The position numbers were made by a program, and so were the translations under genes. From NCBI GenBank assembly GCA_900618425.1, contig UZAN01039890.1, positions 17,535 through 81,534 on the forward strand: a stretch of DNA of 64,000 nt. Direction: 5' to 3'. Source of the stretch: Echinostoma caproni. Its lineage: Eukaryota; Platyhelminthes; Trematoda; Plagiorchiida; Echinostomatidae. Positions 33,110 to 44,009 of the stretch are shown one piece after another; positions within the stretch are counted from its first letter, which is position 1; the number at the start of each line of letters is the position of its first letter. The notes under the pieces were generated by a model, which ran no database searches, was not told the origin of the DNA, and saw only the letters and a program-made list of their open reading frames with translations.

Positions 33110-34080
33110 ACACGGTCAGTTCTGATCTTTTCCCATTCGGATCACTCATCCAAATTATAAAGGTATCTGGTGTCCTCCAGGTAACTTTTATCTTGTTGTC
33201 CCGTCCGAAACAACATCATGACATTGATTGTGATGTATTAGTCAGTTGATGGATCAACAGTAAAGGAAATCATTACTTTGTTATAATTCCAGAAGGCGGT
33301 ACAGGTCGAGAACAGCTGTTTATTGAGGATCACAGACGGGACATCAGTGATTTGACACACCTAACATAGAAAATCTCATCAGAAACAAACAGTCGCAGTT
33401 CCCGGTCGCACAACGGGTAATGAAAGTAGCAATCGATAGTTATTCTTTGAGATACAACAATTTGCCCTCGGTGATCTTGTTGATTTTTGATCGTTGAACT
33501 AAATCACCAACTATGTTGCCTACTTCTCACAAGTAAGTAGTATCTCACAACACTGTGCTCTTAATTGCACTGTGATCTTTAATACACCAATAAAATCACT
33601 CCCTGTCTGGTAGAGACTTTTGAATCTCACTCTGATTGTGCTGACCTGCACCAAACTTCTATGGGTCGTAACGGAAGACCCGAGTGCTTCTCGCCTAGAA
33701 TGATCAATTTGTCGTGCTTGTGCTCAAGTCTTACTGAACCCGAATGCTATGCACCCTGAAAGAAGGGGTTAAAATGCGGCGCCTGGAATTCATCACCAGT
33801 CGCTCTTGTGAAATATTAGTCAGGGAAGATGAAAATTTTTTATAATTTCTAATTTGCTTCTGATTCTCTTGATACTCCACATTTCAGAACTTTCTGTAAA
33901 TTCTATGAATGATTTCAGTTTCTTTCAATTTGTTCTCAAACTTGAGATGTCCTTTAAGTTGAGTGGAAATTATCGAAAATGGCGACGAATTCAAACCAAT
34001 ACGTTTGGTGAAATATGGCTGTCAAACTAATTTTTGTAAATCAAAAATGAATTACTTTGCAATAACCACCCAATCGTTAA
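33110..34080. other. No feature recognised
   Basis: Non-coding in appearance; no shared repeat identified. Confidence 0.4.
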
Positions 34081-34084
34081 GTAG

Positions 34085-34341
34085 TATGGTATTTTGTAGT
34101 GAATTTCGAGATGTACGGAGCAAACAAAACATTTGACAGCTCTGCTTTGATCTGTTTGGTCCATATCAGCAGCATGAATTCATCGATACAACTGGGGATC
34201 GGACGCGGAATTTCACCGTTAGAAGACAAGTATACCACCCACCTGACCACCGGGCAGTTGATCCGAAGGTTTTTCATTTCACCTATGCACGATAAATTAC
34301 AAGCCATTCTCGTAAGCTTGTTGTGAGCATTCGACATTGCT
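34085..34341 (-). mobile_element. Hammerhead SINE, family HH3, decayed copy ending at the gap
   Basis: The minus strand has TGGTCAGGTGGGTGG (A-box-like), B box CGTCCGATCCC (34,195-34,205), the GATGAATTC linker and a hammerhead core decayed to CTGATAT. The order and linker match the copy at 41.5 kb. Confidence 0.65.
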
Positions 34342-34971
34342 NNNNNNNNNNNNNNNNNNNNNNNNNNNNNNNNNNNNNNNNNNNNNNNNNNNNNNNNNNN
34401 NNNNNNNNNNNNNNNNNNNNNNNNNNNNNNNNNNNNNNNNNNNNNNNNNNNNNNNNNNNNNNNNNNNNNNNNNNNNNNNNNNNNNNNNNNNNNNNNNNNN
34501 NNNNNNNNNNNNNNNNNNNNNNNNNNNNNNNNNNNNNNNNNNNNNNNNNNNNNNNNNNNNNNNNNNNNNNNNNNNNNNNNNNNNNNNNNNNNNNNNNNNN
34601 NNNNNNNNNNNNNNNNNNNNNNNNNNNNNNNNNNNNNNNNNNNNNNNNNNNNNNNNNNNNNNNNNNNNNNNNNNNNNNNNNNNNNNNNNNNNNNNNNNNN
34701 NNNNNNNNNNNNNNNNNNNNNNNNNNNNNNNNNNNNNNNNNNNNNNNNNNNNNNNNNNNNNNNNNNNNNNNNNNNNNNNNNNNNNNNNNNNNNNNNNNNN
34801 NNNNNNNNNNNNNNNNNNNNNNNNNNNNNNNNNNNNNNNNNNNNNNNNNNNNNNNNNNNNNNNNNNNNNNNNNNNNNNNNNNNNNNNNNNNNNNNNNNNN
34901 NNNNNNNNNNNNNNNNNNNNNNNNNNNNNNNNNNNNNNNNNNNNNNNNNNNNNNNNNNNNNNNNNNNNNNN
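34342..34971. other. Assembly gap of 630 N
   Basis: Unknown sequence. Open frames spanning it are artefacts. HH3 SINEs in opposite orientation lie on its two sides. Confidence 0.99.
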
Positions 34972-34999
34972 AGCTGTCTGGTGATGAAACAAGGGAAAA

Positions 35000-35130
35000 C
35001 ACGTATCCGTTCAATCTGTCAGGCTCGGGTTCCATCCACAGTCGGTTAGCGAAGGAGTCGCACTACCGACAAGACCCATTCAGAGCAGAACAATTATGCA
35101 AGGCTTCCTGGCTTTTCAGCTCACGCTTTG
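35000..35130 (+). mobile_element. Hammerhead SINE, family HH3, decayed copy after the gap
   Basis: B-box-like GGGTTCCATCC (35,027-35,037), then a diverged ribozyme region and the HH3 tail TTCCTGGCTTTTCAGCTCACG. No intact core. Confidence 0.6.
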
Positions 35131-35180
35131 TTTGCTCCATAAACGACTACGTTTACCAAGTAATCGAATGAATTTTCCAG

Positions 35181-35393
35181 ATAATCTCATACAACTCTAT
35201 ATTGGTGGCCGTCGTAGCTTTGATACTGCGTGCTTGTGGGATGGAAGCTTTAATGTTTGAGAATGCACGTTTACGAAGAGACGTATTCTTTGATTCAATA
35301 TGGTCTCGGTTGTACTTAGCAAAATATTTGGGTGATATAACTAAAGATAAATTGGTTGTTTCCTGCATGACAAATGGGTTTAACTATGCACAG
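35181..35393 (+). CDS. Probable internal exon of an unidentified gene
   Basis: An acceptor (GAATTTTCCAG) precedes 213 bp open in one frame that end at GCACAG|GTAAGA, a near-consensus donor. The exon holds exactly 71 codons, phase 0 at both ends. The product begins with a hydrophobic helix-like stretch (SILVAVVALILRACGM), followed by a charged segment with RLRRDVFF and SRLYLAKYLGDI and ending NGFNYAQ. It could be an alpha-helical solenoid or a membrane-proximal segment; I do not recognise the family. It is not shared with any repeat here. The gap 210 bp upstream and SINE L directly upstream hide the preceding intron. Confidence 0.6.
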
Positions 35394-35468
35394 GTAAGAA
35401 ATCCTACATGTAATAACTTTCTGTAAACTACAGGTATGCAACGTCCAAGTCTTTGTTTTTCCATCTGC

Positions 35469-35472
35469 NNNN
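35469..35472. other. Four-N micro-gap
   Basis: TCCATCTGC is present on both sides (35,460-35,468 and 35,473-35,481), so this is probably an unmerged overlap. Confidence 0.85.
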
Positions 35473-35479
35473 TCCATCT

Positions 35480-36190
35480 GCTTTCCCTGTACCAGAACTG
35501 TTAGCTGATCTAGTCTCCCCAGACCAATCAATCAGCATATGGAAGCTAATGACGCGAAAACGCGCAAATGGGTAATTAAGTCGGGTAGGATAAACAATCA
35601 TTCATTTCTGTAGATCCATTACCGCTGCAAATTTCCTTTCAAACCCCCTCCCTGCAACGAGGAGATCAAGCGGCAACGAAAGCAAAACGTGATAAGCGGT
35701 GCATGTTTTTTTGTGTGCTGAATTTTGACGTGTACAGATCAAACAAAGCAAGGACCTATTTGCTCAGGAATACCGTACTCCTGTTTACGCCATGCCTGGA
35801 TAAACGAAACAGAGAACGTTTTCACAGGTTGACGCAGCGCATAGATTACACGAGTTTGTCTCTCGTTGCTGATTTGTTTGAGAATACAAGTTTGTATGTG
35901 TGTTCGAAGCCTACAGCTGTTCCGTTATTTAGTTTATCTTCAACAGATTGCCCAGACGTCACACGAAAACAGATATTCGGTTTTAACGACGGCGACAATG
36001 GCACTGTTCTCCTGCATACATGAATCAGTCATTGTTTATCACGGTTAATGTCGAAAGAAACAATGGTAGTAAAAATTATTGAGTGGTTCTGAGGGTTATC
36101 CTGAGTCATCCATTCATAAAGGCGTAACATAATATCCACCGAAGGCGTTATTTGATACAGCAAACAAGAAACGTGTCTGTTTCTCCATCT
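35480..36190. other. No convincing gene
   Basis: The open frame at 35,703-36,023 has no splice or domain support. Confidence 0.4.
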
Positions 36191-36197
36191 CATTCAG

Positions 36198-36376
36198 AGA
36201 AGAAACGATTGCGAAAATATTGTGTAGACGAATTCAATCCTCCATCAAATTCACTTACTTTGCGGCTGAACGCCGCATTATATTCAAGTTCAAACCAGTC
36301 TTTCTTTTGCAGACTAAAGATAGCTTACTCCCAACCAAGACATTTTAGATGCAGCGTCCATGGGGTCAGAGTTTAG
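36198..36376 (+). CDS. Possible exon, unidentified gene (weak)
   Basis: A strong pyrimidine-rich acceptor (TTTCTCCATCTCATTCAG) precedes an open block coding a basic, Ser/Asn-rich stretch starting KKRLRKYCVDEFNPPSN. No clean donor before the stop at 36,376. Its frame does not join the phase-0 exon at 35,181-35,393 directly, so they are not simple neighbours. A second open frame (36,349-36,672) overlaps its end. Confidence 0.25.
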
Positions 36377-36669
36377 CTTTCCCGGTAGAAAACTCAGGTA
36401 ATGAGGTTGAGTTTGAACACAATTTTATGCTCAACAATCAGATTCCCTTTCGTTGTCGTAGCTGGGAAGCAGAAAATCAAAAGTCTACTCTGTTAGGCAT
36501 GTGTTGTTGTATACACAAAATCTGGGAGTCATCACGTAACAGATTGATAATGGAACAATTAATGAGGCGAGCAGAGGAGTCATGGAGGGACAAGGGTGCT
36601 ATTATAACAAAACCAGGTCATCGTTTGATCGCGCCCACGCTTCTTTCAGCCTTGCTCGGTATGTGTAAC

Positions 36670-37700
36670 TAGAGAACAGAGAGGTTGTCATTGGACAGAC
36701 ATGCGTAGAGCCAAGGGGGTTGATGTAAAGTAAATACCTCTTTCAGAAAAAGGCTATCTGCGTCCAATGCTGGACGACGAGCTTTGTCATTTCTCACTCG
36801 ATATATCCAATTGGAACAGGTTTCGAAAACATCAGTGGTTAAATTAAGAAAGTTTATTGGGATCATCAGCTCAGGGGCGGGTGGTCTCGTAGTTTAAAGC
36901 AAAACATTACCAACCGGGGTGATGTACACTTTTTTCTTGTGGGAAATTAGGATTTCACGGGGGCACCACAAGTGTCGCAGGTTGACAAAAGCTGCTCCAG
37001 CTTTTGTTATTCACACTGTGATATTTTCTTCAACATAACCTCCAGCTAAAATCTAGGTCCCGAGTTTGTTGAAGCTCTCATCCACTTCAAGCCGATTGTC
37101 ACATAGGGTAAGTACAGACATAGGCTCCTTTCTGTCTTGAAGAAGCACCTGTATTTGCATGGTGCAAATGCATACCATATTTGAATAGATAGATGCCCAA
37201 TGGGTTTAAAGCATGTTGAACTACCTGTGCATTGCCACCCAGAAAGATAATTTCATCGGCTTATTCTTCATCAAGTACTATGTTCCACTCTTTCGTTTAC
37301 TAGAGCTTTCAAAGTATTGTGTAAAACATCCTCTATAGCAAGGTTGAAATGGAATGGGAATATAGGGCAGCCTTGCCGCACACCACCGGACACGAAAAAG
37401 GATGGCGTGAGCTGGCCATAAACTGTAATCTTACCTGAGGGATATTGATCGATGCTACACTCTGGGGATAGACACATACTTCTCAGGGACTCCATTTATT
37501 CGAGTTCTTTCATAGTGCTGTCCTCTGGATAGAAGCAAAGCCACGCAGATTTCTAAGAAGAGGATGATCGTTGGTTGTTGGAAAGCATGGCGGTGCTCTA
37601 TCAAATGGTGGTGACAATTTCGGATGAGTAATCGGAATTCACAACGATGTATCACACCACAGGTCGAATAGAGAAGCATTTTACCACATTAGGAAAGCTC
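36670..37700 (-). pseudogene. RTE-like LINE reverse transcriptase, decayed
   Basis: Minus strand, in order: HRHAFQQPTIILFLEI near 37,590 (place of the FLDIRAAFDS palm block, catalytic Asp changed to Glu), NGVPEKYVSI near 37,510, VYGQL, SGGVRQGCPIFPFHFN near 37,370, the YADD equivalent near 37,250 read as stop-ADE, KYGMHL near 37,160, a KAGAAFVNLRHLW block near 36,980, and a C-terminal part with RVRNDKARR and LHQPPWL near 36,730. Same family as 6.7 and 22.2 kb. Stops, frameshifts and lost aspartates make it inactive. Confidence 0.8.
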
Positions 37701-37702
37701 AA

Positions 37703-37971
37703 ATAAAACTGCTTTTTGGGCATTGACACGTTTTAGCAGATTTCTTGAACAGTGACAACGATTGGGCGATTGCATGGTCTGTCCATTTCGTATATCTCTG
37801 CATATCTTCACTGGATATCATTTCACTCTCAACAAGTTTTTCGATATTTGATACAACTGAATATTCACGTAATGATGTCGAAAGCGATGAAACTGACATA
37901 GATTTGTCGACGGTTGACTTGAAACAACGGGTATTCCCCAGCAAGCACAATAGATAATGCAAGGTAAGCAA
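37703..37971 (-). CDS. Open block of unknown nature (weak)
   Basis: A minus-strand frame of up to 90 codons, Ser-rich then charged (EKLVESEMISSEDMQRYTKW). A TATGTCAG acceptor lies inside at about 37,890. It ends just before the LINE. The plus strand is also open. It could be a terminal exon or chance. Confidence 0.25.
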
Positions 37972-37974
37972 TGA

Positions 37975-40300
37975 GATCTATAGCCAGAAAGATAGTATAG
38001 CAATGGGGTCTGCACCAGGACCAGTATTCGCTGATGTTTTCATGTATAAATAGAAAGCGATCAGCTTGAAAGACATATCAACAATGTGTAGTGTACAAGC
38101 GTTATGTGGTCGACTCCACGGTTGACTGTATACATCCATTAAATCTATTCATTGATGCAAAAAGAGAAATTTGAAGTTTGATATCGAAACAGAAGCAAAA
38201 GTGTGTTGGCATACCTGGACATTTGTCTGATTCATGATGACCTACAGATCAAATTACAGTGAGGTAATATGGAATGGACAGTATATTCACTTCTGTAACT
38301 TTGTACCACTAAGCGAAATGAAGGCACTCTTACTGTGTTTGGTCAGTAGAGCTAGAGGGATCTTCATGGTGCACATGGTTGTTATTGAACTCTTAAATGT
38401 ACAAATTTGTGCATCAAAGATGAATACCCAAGCTATTAGGGGATTCCGTGCCGCAAAAGCACGATACTCTCCTCTGGAAGAATAAAACTGAAAAATTGCT
38501 GTGTACGTCTCTTTAAGGAGATGAAGAGACGTCGACTACGACCGAGTGTGACGCACTTCAGAAAGGGAACCCAGAGCTCGCAACACAACCAAGCTACAGC
38601 TGGTCAAACCAGACCGTGGCACGGAGAAAGTACCGGTACCGTTTAACGAACGTTTGCGTTAAAGCACGAAGGCGAGAGAACCAACAAGCGCAATAACGAG
38701 CCAAACGGAGCAAAGGCGAAAAAGTGAAAGTTCCCTTCGCGGAAGGATACAGCAGTTTTCAATCGTGTAAAACAAACGTCACATGGCGTTGGTACTGCAG
38801 TAAAAATGTGAACGTTCATTTAGATTGTAGATAAAATGTGGTGTCCGGCAAATGTCTGCTATTGTCCGGCTTTCACCGTACAATCGGCCACTCTACAGAG
38901 ACACTTTAACATGGATTGTTCGTAGAAGGTTGTCACACACTATCAACAAAATAGTCCAAGCTTTCAAGATCTCAGATCAGTTTACTTGTAAGCCGTCAGT
39001 ACAGCTACAGGTAAAGGGTGGAACGCCTGATTCTCCTGCCTATTTCTGTATCTACGTTTTCACTTCTTCCTGTGAAACAAAGCGCCTCGGCCATCAGATA
39101 TCTTCCCAAGCGCACTTGTAAGCACCGACCTCGGTAGCGTAGTAGTGAAGTAAATAAGCCCATCTCAATTGGGGTCTTTTCGGTCCTTGTTGGCATCAAC
39201 CACAGCGTGAATATCACCGAACCGTGCTGACTACTGAAAACGAGACCGTGTGGGCACAGTGGAGGCAATCAGTATTTGTCTTCACATATCTCTCAATGAG
39301 ATCGAAATCTATTTGCGCAAACACATAAGCTCCCATAGTTGGACTAGAGAGAAGTCACCCGGAACGAAGCATCCAAACAGATGGTATTCGATTCTTACTG
39401 AAAATCACACTCAAAATTTTGAACAGTTAAATTACTTTTCCTATTTACCTCATAAACTACTATATTTAATTAGTCGAATTTATTGTTAAACTTAATTTTT
39501 TTAATCATGACACAACGAAATGAGCTTCTTTGTAACTGTGTCTTAATCATGTGTTTCTTGGGTTCTTTTGGACATTTTAAACTCCGTTTGTTGATATTCA
39601 TGGGAACGATAAAATCTTAGGGGCCGATTGTTCTGCTCAGTGATCTATCTCATCTTTCGCAAGTAGCCTACTAGCACAGTTTCCACAATTTGTTCATGAT
39701 TTCACAGGTTAGAAACAGATTCGCCTAGGTCAATATTCGGAAAATCTACAGCCGTACTCGATAGTCTATCATTTCTACCTTCATTGGACTGCTGGCTATT
39801 GATTTATTCTCACTACCTTACCTTCGGCTAGTTTCCTGGTCCACAAACAAAATGCTGTATGCATTACGCCATGCTCTTTCAGTAAAATATCCCCGTCCGG
39901 CATTCTGATTAATGAACAAGTGGAGAAGAGTTCTATGTGGCGTTAAGAAAAGTTGATCTTTCCGATTCGTGTTTGTTCTCCACATCCACTGTATGGTGCT
40001 GTATCAACCTTTTACTCTCATGCCATTACTACCTTCGTATTACGACTGCTTCATTCAAACCGTGGCTTATGAAATAATTCTCGTCTGTTCCCGCATTTTG
40101 CATTGGTATCGACTGACCAAATCAGGATATCCAATGATTTGTGTACCGGTCACATACACTGTTTCCCCTATTCATAATAAATTTCGTCTACTTATCTATC
40201 CACTTCACTGCTATACCCACGGTAAAAATTCCCATGAGTGGGCGATGAAAACGCGTTTTTATCAATAATGATAAATAATATGATGAATGTTTTGAATTCT
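37975..40300. other. No recognised gene; CpG-rich block at 38,510-38,720
   Basis: 38,510-38,720 is purine- and CpG-rich, without long frames, and holds a near-palindrome TAACGAACGTTTGCGTTA. Open frames at 38,234-38,485, 38,852-39,121 and 39,969-40,268 have no recognisable domains. Confidence 0.4.
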
Positions 40301-40309
40301 GTTTGTTAT

Positions 40310-40445
40310 TAATTGAGTATAGGAATGTACGGACGGCTTTCAGGAACGGGGCCACGGCCAAACAAGGGCCGCTTGGGGAAGATGGCAGAATTCGAACTCA
40401 GGACATCCAGGTTACTATTTTGACGGCCTTACCACATGGCTGTGA
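40310..40445 (-). mobile_element. tRNA-derived SINE, family B, copy 3
   Basis: Minus strand: A-box-like AGCCATGTGG (40,432-40,441), B box GAGTTCGAATTC (40,388-40,399), then the family-B hairpin with a changed stem CGGCC/GGCCG (40,355-40,371) and CGTTCCTGAAAG as in other copies. The AT-rich tail is eroded. Confidence 0.7.
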
Positions 40446-40744
40446 TGTGGACCTAAAAGCTGACAAAATTTATACAAACATATTTCTAAATAGGCCTTCC
40501 TGTTTCATAAGATTGCCCATGAATGATATTGCTTTACTTCACAAAAACAATTGAAAACTTAAGCAGTTTGCATCCGCAGTTTGCACCGTAATTGTCATCA
40601 CCATGGCGAATTTATTCAGCTCATTTGGAATTGATCTACTAAGAACCAAAAATGGACTATAAATGGATAAATCGAGCGAGTAACAAGGGTGTTTTACAAT
40701 GATGTTCCATTTGCTTAACATTTGGTAAATCTGAGGTGATATCG

Positions 40745-40815
40745 AGCGTCAGCGGCCAAGTGGTTAAGGACACTATCTCTGTGCCTTCGAGCGGCGCATG
40801 ATCGAAGCCCGTCAT
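40745..40815 (+). repeat. tRNA-Ser/Leu-like SINE head
   Basis: CGGCCAAGTGGTTAAGG (A box 40,753-40,763) and GATCGAAGCCC (B box 40,800-40,810) are at tRNA spacing and resemble the D and T arms of a class-II tRNA. The acceptor stem does not pair, so it is a tRNA-derived repeat head and not a working tRNA gene. Confidence 0.45.
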
Positions 40816-40819
40816 CATC

Positions 40820-41450
40820 GGCTAACTTTCTTGATTTTCTTACTGTTAAACGGTAAAACCTTGCTTGGCTCGGTTGAATAGAACCTTTGCATGCGTGCAC
40901 TTCGTACCACTGTTTATCTTCCCCACTTCCCCGAATGTTGTCCCCTTTCGTCCTCCCATTGATCCCATGATTGTTCTCCACGATGTTAACCAAGACGCAC
41001 GTACCATTAGTATGTTTGCTTCACCATGTTGTTTGTCCTCTATGTCGTTAATCTCACTCGATCATCGGTCCGTACTCATGATTGACCGACGATGACACAG
41101 GGCCACAGAACAACATACACAGCCGCCCCCAAGCCCTCATACATGCTTATCACACTATCGTGTCACGGCGTTCCCTAATGACTAACGATCACACTAACCG
41201 CATTTCGATTGGTTCTCCCCAGACCACTTCCTACGGTCACAAATGTATGTGTTCCTGATTGACATTGTTTTATTTATTCGTTTCATGGTCACCGCTCCTG
41301 CTTCATTGCAGTCCTAACTGGTTGGACCACGAGCTTCACAGATCCCGTTACATATCGAACCGGATAGTGCCACAGTTTGAGGTTTGCGTACTTCACATCT
41401 GTGTCATTCATATTTACTGTATGAGATTATTGAAGAATTTCATTTGTTTA
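40820..41450. other. No feature recognised
   Basis: No open block or repeat with support. Confidence 0.4.
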
Positions 41451-41454
41451 TATG

Positions 41455-41660
41455 AGGTATAAATCCTGTAAATGAGGCATGAGCTGAAAAGCTAGGAAGC
41501 ACTGGGCAGCTGCTTCAACTTGGTTGGGTCTCATCAGCAGTGTGAATCCATCGACCCAACTCGGGATCGAACCCGAGATGTCACACGCAGAATGCAAGGA
41601 TACTACCCAGTCGGTCACCGGAGAGCTGATCACACCGTTTTTTATTTTCGATTTATACGA
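41455..41660 (-). mobile_element. Hammerhead SINE, family HH3, best copy
   Basis: Minus strand: A box TGACCGACTGG (41,607-41,617), perfect B box GGTTCGATCCC (41,563-41,573), GATGGATTC linker, hammerhead (41,500-41,542), then the tail TTCCTAGCTTTTCAGCTCATG. This gives the reference order for the HH3 copies at 7.5, 23.3, 34.2, 35.1 and 59.2 kb. Confidence 0.85.
41500..41542 (-). ncRNA. Type-I hammerhead, HH3 (core kept, pair 15.1-16.1 altered)
   Basis: Minus strand: helix I CACTG/CAGTG (41,538-41,542 with 41,500-41,504), intact CTGATGA (41,531-41,537), helix II of three pairs (41,517-41,530), GAA (41,514-41,516), palindromic octamer GCAGCTGC (41,506-41,513), H17 = C (41,505). The A15.1-U16.1 pair has become G-C, which normally abolishes or greatly reduces cleavage. 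Confidence 0.7.
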
Positions 41661-42179
41661 TATAACACAAATCATCTTTTCAAGCTTGTTACGGGCACTG
41701 TGCCTCGCTTATCTCATCACTAGCCTTTGGGGTTATGACCCGGTTGAAAACTTTCACAACCTGAATAATTTTTGATGAATTTCTTTTAATCGTTTATAAA
41801 ATTATATATTAATTCGAAGAAGTAACAAAGTGTAATGCAGAAGTGTTCTCGTACTGGTAGATTGTGTCCTTTTTTCCACAGACGACGCGTTGATTATCGA
41901 AAAGATGAAGGAGTTGGTTTGACAAAAGCTTTGTAGATCCCAATCAAAGTTTTGAATACCGGAGTGACCATAAGTATGCAAACACAAATACAGCTACATT
42001 ATACTTCATTACCTCTGAATGATCGTTGTCATATGGACAATGACACATTGTTTCTCGCGCTATTTTAATGTTCTACACCTAATCTTTCTTTTCGTTCTGC
42101 TTTTATTGTTTATTAGCCTCAGTTTGTTTACAGAGTAACACAAATGAACACCCAAACAGTAGATCGATAAATTATGCAG

Positions 42180-42540
42180 TAAGCAGGACATGCATCGAGA
42201 GTTCCTCAATCGGGAGAAAGCACAACCAATTGCACCTTTTCCCATCAAGTTTTGACCGAAATTCCGGCAATTCCAGGGCCGCGGCCCATAGCTCTTTAGC
42301 CTTGATACGCGAACTTCAGTTCGAGTGCCGGTGGGTTACTTGATCAAAAAGTATCGTAATGTTCTGTGATCAAACAATGTTGAAAAAATATCTTTTACAA
42401 AGATTGATGCCGAAAATTTTGGTGAAGAAACAAGAAGGGGTAGCAACTGTATACTGCGCATGTGACTATCATACGGGGGTGAAATGTTGCACCACAAATG
42501 GACAGAACCCCAATAAAATAGAGCAATTAATCTTTGTGTT
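42180..42540 (+). repeat. Unclassified dispersed repeat, copy 1
   Basis: Shares ordered blocks with 50,690-51,020: CCCATYAAGYTTT then CGAAA, CGCGACCCATAG/CGCGGCCCATAG with CTCTTTA/TTCTTTA, GATCAAAAA, GTATACTGCGCA. No hammerhead, tRNA head or reverse transcriptase was identified in it. An open frame at 42,359-42,607 lies partly inside and is therefore not trusted. Confidence 0.65.
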
Positions 42541-42720
42541 ACATTTAAATTTCAAGATACCAACAACAGCTAAACAAGTAACCACGTTCAAGTTGATCCT
42601 TTACTAGACGGGATAATTTAAACTGCTTTGCTACCAACATTTAATTGTCTCCTAATGCTACAGCATCATATGTTGTAGTTGGTTTTGCCAAAGTATAATT
42701 GACAAACTCTTCTCATTTAG

Positions 42721-42935
42721 ATTGAAACATGTCCTGGTTTCGTTCTACCGGTTGAAGTGGCGACTCTTTGATCAATTGATGGTGTACATCCAGCAATCGA
42801 TCAATGTATGTCTTGCCGATGTATGTGCCAGAGGCGCCATTTTTATCCTCACCTTTAACTACACCACTATTCTTGTTACGTTTTTATCGAAACACACACA
42901 CAAATGTTTGAAGAACTCGTCACTTTATTTCATCT
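42721..42935 (+). CDS. Possible exon, unidentified gene (weak)
   Basis: Acceptor TTCTCATTTAG and donor TCT|GTAAGA bound 215 bp open in one frame. The product includes FYRLKWRLFDQLMVYIQQS and a hydrophobic GAIFILTF stretch. No family recognised. Confidence 0.3.
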
Positions 42936-42959
42936 GTAAGACCCCAATTTGAGAGCCAA

Positions 42960-43660
42960 TTTCCGAGCAGCTGCTGCGGTAGCACGACAGGGTTTGATAA
43001 CCATACCTAGCTGTTTGAAATTTTTTAAATAGCAATTTCTACTTAGTCATTCAGTTACTCTCCTCTGATCTGACGATTTGATGATAAGGTCTTTTCTTAG
43101 CATCTGTATCAACTTACTCAAACTTATTATTTGATGCGCAGAATGACAGGTTAGGTACTATCACCAGTAGTGATGTATTATTTTCTTTCCAGTGCCCAAT
43201 AATTGAATGCCGCATCCCGGCAATAACGAGACATCTTTCAGAAGCGCGTTACTTATTTGAGCAAAAATCATCAGCCTAATCCGAACGGCATTTTGTTTTG
43301 CATTTACAATCTGAGTCAAATGAAAGTTCATTGGAAAAAACGATCTAGCTTACCAGTCTTTAGTTTGATTTGAAGACTGATCCATTAAGGTAAATGCAGC
43401 TACATTTACAGTTCAAGGACGATGAACGCAATTGTCATAATTTTACCATTATCATTGCTATCAGTCTGTTAACTTTTAAATATCTATAGTTAGCATCGGT
43501 GTGGCAGTCAGCAGAGCAGCATCCGATCACCTTCTTGTTTGTTCATCAAGCTTTGCAGCATCTCAACCTTTGTCAATAACAATATTGTTTCATATTCGTT
43601 GACCACAGAGAATGTTCGGGTACTTCAGAATCTGGCTCATCTACAGCAGCACGGCTAAAG
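42960..43660. other. No feature recognised
   Basis: AT-rich and non-coding in appearance. Confidence 0.45.
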
Positions 43661-43662
43661 TT

Positions 43663-44004
43663 TCAAGTTGAGGCCAGAGAATTACGATTCTTGTTAAGGT
43701 TTGTTTGGAAAAGATGTAGTTCAACTGATCGGTTACACACTTCGAGCGAGGAGACGAGCCCGCACCGAGTTTGAATAATGTTATGCGGTTGAACAGACTG
43801 ATGCTTCAGGGAATCGCTCATATTCCTCTCATGTAGTTGGACTGTGCCATCTCTATTTCTAAAAACATCCATGGGCATTACTATGTGCCCCAAGGGAAGC
43901 GCGATCTGTTTATTGATACGCTTGTCTTCGGGCCATTTAGTACACAAACCGATATCAAAGTTAAAATCCGCGAGTGAAGAATAGTGGATCGCATGAAAAG
44001 ACAT
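43663..44004 (-). CDS. Open frame of 113 codons, unknown
   Basis: Minus-strand frame with an ATG preceded five codons upstream by a stop, balanced composition (CTKWPEDKRINKQIALPLGH region) and no repeat overlap. No clear acceptor or donor and no recognised domain. It may be a decayed transposon frame or chance. Confidence 0.25.
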   Translation of the reverse strand: MSFHAIHYSSLADFNFDIGLCTKWPEDKRINKQIALPLGHIVMPMDVFRNRDGTVQLHERNMSDSLKHQSVQPHNIIQTRCGLVSSLEVCNRSVELHLFQTNLNKNRNSLAST

Positions 44005-44009
44005 TGTAC

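Noticed and set aside
33365..33395. TTTCTGATGAGATTT on the minus strand
   Set aside because: Matches CUGAUGA by chance; the other hammerhead elements are missing.
34283..35171. Long open frames across the first N gap
   Set aside because: Created by unknown bases; the same holds for frames across 46,159-46,638.
36880..36965. tRNA-like A box on the plus strand
   Set aside because: The sequence is antisense to the C-terminal part of the RTE-like reverse transcriptase and has no B box.
40745..40815. Functional tRNA-Ser/Leu gene
   Set aside because: The promoter boxes fit, but acceptor and anticodon stems do not pair; kept only as a tRNA-derived repeat.
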